Shown here in pieces: positions 15,849 through 18,779 of a DNA stretch of 18,779 nt (positions are counted from its first letter, which is position 1; each line of letters opens with the position of its first letter). The stretch is from Candidatus Heimdallarchaeota archaeon (lineage in GTDB: Archaea; Asgardarchaeota; Heimdallarchaeia; JABLTI01): assembly GCA_030602675.1 (NCBI GenBank), contig JAUVZH010000016.1:1-18779 (forward strand), in the 5' to 3' direction. The translations under genes and the position numbers were made by a program. The notes below the pieces were generated by a model. It was not told the origin of the DNA. It saw nothing but the letters and a program-made list of their open reading frames with translations, and searched no databases.

Positions 15849-15985
15849 TTTCCAATTTTATTGATCATGATAGTATTTTCTTCATTTGAGAATATAGGTT
15901 GTAAACATTTGCTAACTTGATATCTCTAGCAAGAATTTATTTTTAAATTATATAGGGATTTCTATTTTATGGAAATAAAAAGAAC

Positions 15986-16004
15986 CTAGTCGTTAATCAA
16001 CTAG
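15986..16004. promoter_or_regulatory. Inverted repeat CTAGT...ACTAG enclosing GTTAATCA
   Basis: CTAGT and ACTAG form a 5-bp inverted repeat with a 9-nt spacer. The first copy of GTTAATCAA overlaps it. It lies about 30-40 bp upstream of the Fe-S operon TATA box, where archaeal activators often bind. The short arms make it a weak call alone; the shared motif with the downstream repeat raises it. Confidence 0.35.
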
Positions 16005-16027
16005 ATACTTAAATCATAATCAAGAAA

Positions 16028-16043
16028 TATTTTTAAATTTATA
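16028..16043 (+). promoter_or_regulatory. TATA box of the Fe-S activator operon
   Basis: TATTTTTAAATTTATA contains a good archaeal TATA core and puts the expected transcript start near 16062, within the inverted repeat just downstream. Confidence 0.45.
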
Positions 16044-16058
16044 CTGCAAAGTAACACT

Positions 16059-16077
16059 AATTGATAGTTAATCAATT
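16059..16077. promoter_or_regulatory. Perfect inverted repeat over the predicted start of the Fe-S operon, candidate operator
   Basis: AATTGAT-AGTTA-ATCAATT is a perfect 7-bp inverted repeat with a 5-bp spacer. It covers the transcript start predicted from the TATA box, the usual place for an archaeal repressor site. The second GTTAATCAA copy lies inside it. Confidence 0.5.
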
Positions 16078-16102
16078 CATTGCGTAATGTGGGTTTGATT
16101 TC

Positions 16103-17131
16103 TTGGCACCATTAAAAGTTGGTTTACCTAGAGCGTTAATACACTACAAATTTTTCACCTTGTGGGAAACTTTCTTTGCAGAATTAGGCGCAGAGGTTAT
16201 TATTTCTCCAGAAACTAATAAAAAAATTCGCGAAATGGCTATTAGTGCTGCACCTGATGAAGATTGTTATTCTACGAAACTTTACTTTGGTCATGTACTT
16301 GCTTTGAAAGATCAAGTTGACTATTTGTTTATTCCTCGTTTTGGGAGTAATCACAAAATAAACGTTGGTTGTCCAAAATTCTTAGGACTTGCAGAAGTTT
16401 TACTATCAATGTTCCCTGATTTACCACCAATAATTCGACCATACTATTCAAAGGCAAAAAGTGGTCACAAAAATATTCGTCTCTTGTTTATCGCCTTTTC
16501 TGTAGGTTATAAATTTACGAAGAACCCCTTCAAAATTTTACATGCTTTCCGGAAATCAGTTAAGGCTTATAAAAAATACAAAAAGAATCTAATTATTGAT
16601 GAAAATACTCTTCACCAATGGGAACGTTCAGAAGTAGTTCTTAATGACCACCCCATTTTAACAGATGACGAGAAACCACTTAAAATTGCTCTAGTAGGTC
16701 ATACCTATGTAATAAATGATGGATATGCATCATTAGATATCAGGAAAAAATTATCTGAACTCGGAGCTGATGTTATTACTTCAGAACAAATGCCACGAGA
16801 CATTATTGAGCAATATATGGAAACACTTGATTTCAATATGTATTTCGATTACGAAAGAGAAATACTTGGAACGATTATGTATTTCCTCGAATCTAACAAA
16901 GTAGACGGGATAATTCACTTGATGATTTTTGGATGTGGACCTGACTCCATTGTGGGAGAAATGGCTGCAAGATTCTATAAAAGAAAACCAGAAACCCTAT
17001 TATTACAATTAGTGCTAGATGACCTAACAGCAGAAGCTGGTCTACGTACAAGAATAGAAGCTTTTATTGATATGATAAAAAGGAGAGAAAAAAAAGTTGC
17101 CATTCACCTTCCCACACTTCGGATCTCTTAA
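16103..17131 (+). CDS. 2-hydroxyacyl-CoA dehydratase-like Fe-S protein, DUF2229/COG3580 type
   Basis: This 342-residue protein is equivalent to the DUF2229 segment of the large bacterial acyl-CoA dehydratase activase proteins. The family opening KVGLPRALIHY...LWETFFAELGAEV (5-32) is present. Likely Fe-S cysteines are C55 (DEDCYS), C90 (NVGCPKF) and C278 (FGCGPDS). The C-terminal block LVLDDLTAEAGLRTRIEAF is shared with the next gene, so the two are distant paralogs and probably partners. The start is TTG: the open frame contains no ATG before the conserved sequence, and an in-frame TAA lies 18 nt upstream. The gene overlaps the next by 35 bp. It probably takes part in ATP-driven, low-potential electron transfer, but its physiological substrate is not known. 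Confidence 0.85.
   Translation: MAPLKVGLPRALIHYKFFTLWETFFAELGAEVIISPETNKKIREMAISAAPDEDCYSTKLYFGHVLALKDQVDYLFIPRFGSNHKINVGCPKFLGLAEVLLSMFPDLPPIIRPYYSKAKSGHKNIRLLFIAFSVGYKFTKNPFKILHAFRKSVKAYKKYKKNLIIDENTLHQWERSEVVLNDHPILTDDEKPLKIALVGHTYVINDGYASLDIRKKLSELGADVITSEQMPRDIIEQYMETLDFNMYFDYEREILGTIMYFLESNKVDGIIHLMIFGCGPDSIVGEMAARFYKRKPETLLLQLVLDDLTAEAGLRTRIEAFIDMIKRREKKVAIHLPTLRIS
17081..17086 (+). promoter_or_regulatory. Ribosome binding site AGGAGA inside the upstream gene
   Basis: AGGAGAG lies 10-11 nt before the TTG at 17097, within the 3' end of the DUF2229 gene. It supports a TTG start and coupled translation of the overlapping pair. Confidence 0.5.
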
Positions 17132-18188
17132 GTACGTGTTCAAAGTATTATTGAACGAATTGGGACGTTTTGATTTAGTCATGCCTACTAAACCAAATAA
17201 GAAAACAGCTCAATTAGGAGCAATTCATTCTCCAGAATTCATTTGTACCCCATTCAAAATAACACTTGGTACTTTCATAGAGGGATTGGAAAGAGGAGCA
17301 ACGGAACTGGGTATGGGGGGATGCAATGCTTATTGTCGTTTTGGTTATTATTGGCCTGTACAAAAACTCATTCTAGAAGATCTAGGATACGATTTCAAAT
17401 TTATAGCTCTAAATTATGAGTCTCCAAAAGAAATAATTCAAGTGATTAAAAAAGAAATAAGTCCAGATTTGAACCTACTGCAAATAATTAGAGCATTTAG
17501 AATCATGTGGTTAAAAAATCGTTTAACTGATTTAGTTGACAAATTACTCTACAAATATAGAGCTATTGAAATTACAAAAGGAAGCACTGAAAGAGTAGCC
17601 CAAAAAGCTTTCGACATGATAGTTGAATTAAAAGGTATTCGAAATATAAAGAGGGCAACTAGAACATTACCACAAATGTTTGAAAATGAAATTGACTATG
17701 ATAAAAAAGCTAATCCTTTGAAAGTTTGTGTTAATGGAGAAATATATGTTGTTTTGGAACCCTCATTGAACTTAGATATTATGAAAAGATTGAATGAAAT
17801 TGGTGTTCATGTTGAAACTCCGATTACTCTGGGAAGATACATTGATGTTGGTGTAAAACTAAATCCTTTCAAGAAATTTCATTCTCAACTTTCAGTAGCT
17901 GCAGCAAAACCTTACGTCGAACATCGTTGTGGAGGAGAAACACAAGAAAATCTTGGAGACGTAATCATGTACAAAAAAGAAGGGTGGGACGGGATAGTTC
18001 ATCTTTATCCTTTTACTTGTATGCCTGAAATAATCTCGAGGAGTATTTTCCCACAGTTAAGTAAGGAATATAACATGCCAGTCATGTCTCTAGTTTTAGA
18101 TGAACAAACAGCCGAAGCTGGTTTACAAACAAGATTAGAGGCTTTTATTGATCTTCTATCCCGGAAAAGGGATGCAAATGAGAATTAA
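17097..18188 (+). CDS. 2-hydroxyacyl-CoA dehydratase-like Fe-S protein, COG3581 type
   Basis: This 363-residue protein is the second component of the split activase. The family N-terminus FTFPHFGSLKYVFKVLLNEL begins at residue 3, so the TTG start is supported by similarity as well as by the ribosome binding site. Likely cluster ligands are C50 (EFICTPFK), C76 and C80 (GGCNAYCRFG), C278 (HRCGGETQ) and C308 (FTCMPE). The C-terminal LVLDEQTAEAGLQTRLEAF repeats the ending of the preceding protein. With three or more cysteines per subunit, a [4Fe4S] or double-cubane cluster is plausible (inference). The activator ATPase gene follows 24 bp downstream. In many bacteria all three parts lie on one long polypeptide. 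Confidence 0.85.
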   Translation: MPFTFPHFGSLKYVFKVLLNELGRFDLVMPTKPNKKTAQLGAIHSPEFICTPFKITLGTFIEGLERGATELGMGGCNAYCRFGYYWPVQKLILEDLGYDFKFIALNYESPKEIIQVIKKEISPDLNLLQIIRAFRIMWLKNRLTDLVDKLLYKYRAIEITKGSTERVAQKAFDMIVELKGIRNIKRATRTLPQMFENEIDYDKKANPLKVCVNGEIYVVLEPSLNLDIMKRLNEIGVHVETPITLGRYIDVGVKLNPFKKFHSQLSVAAAKPYVEHRCGGETQENLGDVIMYKKEGWDGIVHLYPFTCMPEIISRSIFPQLSKEYNMPVMSLVLDEQTAEAGLQTRLEAFIDLLSRKRDANEN

Positions 18189-18212
18189 AACAGCAAAATG
18201 AGAAGATAAAAT

Positions 18213-18779
18213 ATGATTAAAGACAATAGAGAATATTATCTCGGTGTGGATGTTGGTTCAATTAGTACCAATTTAGCACTTATTGATAAAGATCGTGAGT
18301 TATATAAATCAGTTTACATCCGAACAGAAGGTCGACCTGTAAATTCTGTTCAAAAAGGTATAACTCTACTTAGAGAAAAAATAGGAAAAAACATAAAAAT
18401 TATTGGAGCAGGAGCGACAGGCAGTGCACGTCAATTAACAGGAGTATTGATTGGTGCAGATATCGTAAAAAATGAAATCACTGCTCATGCATTGGCTTCT
18501 TTGCATTATCGACCTGATATACAAACAATTATTGAAATTGGTGGTCAAGATAGTAAAATAATCATCATTCGTGATGGTGTAGCAGTTGATTTTGCTATGA
18601 ACACTGTTTGTGCGGCAGGAACAGGTTCCTTCCTTGATATGCAAGCGAATAGACTAGATATCCCAATAGAGGATTTTGGTGATTTAGCTTTGAAATCAAA
18701 ATCATCTGTTTCAATAGCTGGTCGATGTACTGTATTTGCAGAAAGTGATATGATCCATAAGCAACAATTAGGTCATCCT
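18213..18779 (+). CDS. 2-hydroxyacyl-CoA dehydratase activator ATPase (BadF/HgdC type), 5' part
   Basis: This gene runs off the window end after 189 codons. It encodes the ASKHA-fold ATPase that injects a low-potential electron into dehydratase-type Fe-S proteins. The phosphate-binding loops are visible: GVDVGSISTNLALID (11-25), IIGAGATGSARQL (63-75) and IEIGGQDSK (107-115). The two cysteines that bind the bridging [4Fe4S] cluster at the homodimer interface are C133 (NTVCAAGTGSFLD) and C172 (AGRCTVFAESD). The start is ATG with only a weak upstream GAGAAG element. It follows the COG3581 gene by 24 bp, so the three genes form one operon. The missing C-terminus is expected to be about 60-80 residues if it is a single-domain HgdC-like activator, and longer if fused or duplicated. 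Confidence 0.9.
   Translation, partial: MIKDNREYYLGVDVGSISTNLALIDKDRELYKSVYIRTEGRPVNSVQKGITLLREKIGKNIKIIGAGATGSARQLTGVLIGADIVKNEITAHALASLHYRPDIQTIIEIGGQDSKIIIIRDGVAVDFAMNTVCAAGTGSFLDMQANRLDIPIEDFGDLALKSKSSVSIAGRCTVFAESDMIHKQQLGHP

Larger units (their letters stand above)
15849..16102. other. 254-bp divergent intergenic region
   Basis: No gene is seen here. The region holds the promoters of the exporter (minus) and the Fe-S activator operon (plus). It contains an AT-rich block at about 15935-15955 that could be the exporter TATA box, a 9-bp direct repeat GTTAATCAA at 15992-16000 and 16067-16075, and the two inverted repeats listed separately. Confidence 0.6.

Noticed and set aside
18435..18644. 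A minus-strand open frame of 69 codons opposite the activator ATPase.
   Set aside because: The plus-strand frame encodes the conserved ATPase loops and cluster cysteines; this is antisense.
1..18779. CRISPR arrays, insertion sequences, tRNA or rRNA genes, integrase or attachment sites.
   Set aside because: I saw no regularly spaced repeats, transposase motifs, RNA gene folds or recombinase genes on either strand. Reading by eye could miss a degenerate RNA gene.

Overview
This AT-rich window looks archaeal. Several genes are preceded by AT-rich TATA-like boxes (for example at 6800-6808, 9437-9447 and 16028-16043). Many starts are TTG or GTG, and several ribosome binding sites are of the GGTG/GGTGAT type. 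Most transcription units are short and alternate in strand. A secreted protein ends in a PGY plus membrane plus basic tail that recalls archaeal surface-sorting tails, and a seven-bladed WD40 propeller is present. An Asgard-type archaeon is a reasonable guess, but nothing here fixes the lineage (inference).

Layout. (1) 1-2033, plus strand: the end of an ABC importer operon of the nitrate/sulfonate type, with two different permeases and an ATPase. A convergent HTH regulator (2047-2607, minus) follows, with two perfect inverted repeats just upstream of its start. (2) 2789-12105: an island for making and modifying surface glycans, in short units on both strands. It holds a PIG-L/LmbE deacetylase, a GT-B glycosyltransferase, an ATP-grasp enzyme, a GT-A (family 2) glycosyltransferase, a small sulfotransferase coupled to a WD40 propeller gene, an exported membrane-anchored protein rich in N-glycosylation sequons, a second ATP-grasp enzyme and a polysaccharide deacetylase. 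(3) 12160-15848, minus: two half-transporters forming a heterodimeric ABC exporter, possibly cotranscribed with the polysaccharide deacetylase. (4) 16103-18779, plus: three genes of the 2-hydroxyacyl-CoA dehydratase/activator (double-cubane Fe-S) superfamily. The third gene runs off the window.

How they work together (inference): the middle island would build sugars, deacetylate and sulfate them, and attach small groups with ATP-grasp ligases. The exporter may move a lipid-linked or other hydrophobic product, and the sequon-rich secreted protein is a possible acceptor. The importer and the Fe-S activase operon seem to be separate metabolic units. The activase operon has a strong candidate operator over its predicted transcription start.

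Most notable points: the WD40 gene is split by one extra base inside blade 4 although all seven blades survive; the degenerate residues of the ABC exporter fall on the same composite ATP site; the Fe-S activator, a single giant protein in many bacteria, is here split into three genes; and three perfect inverted repeats lie in promoter regions. I found no rRNA, tRNA, CRISPR array or insertion sequence.
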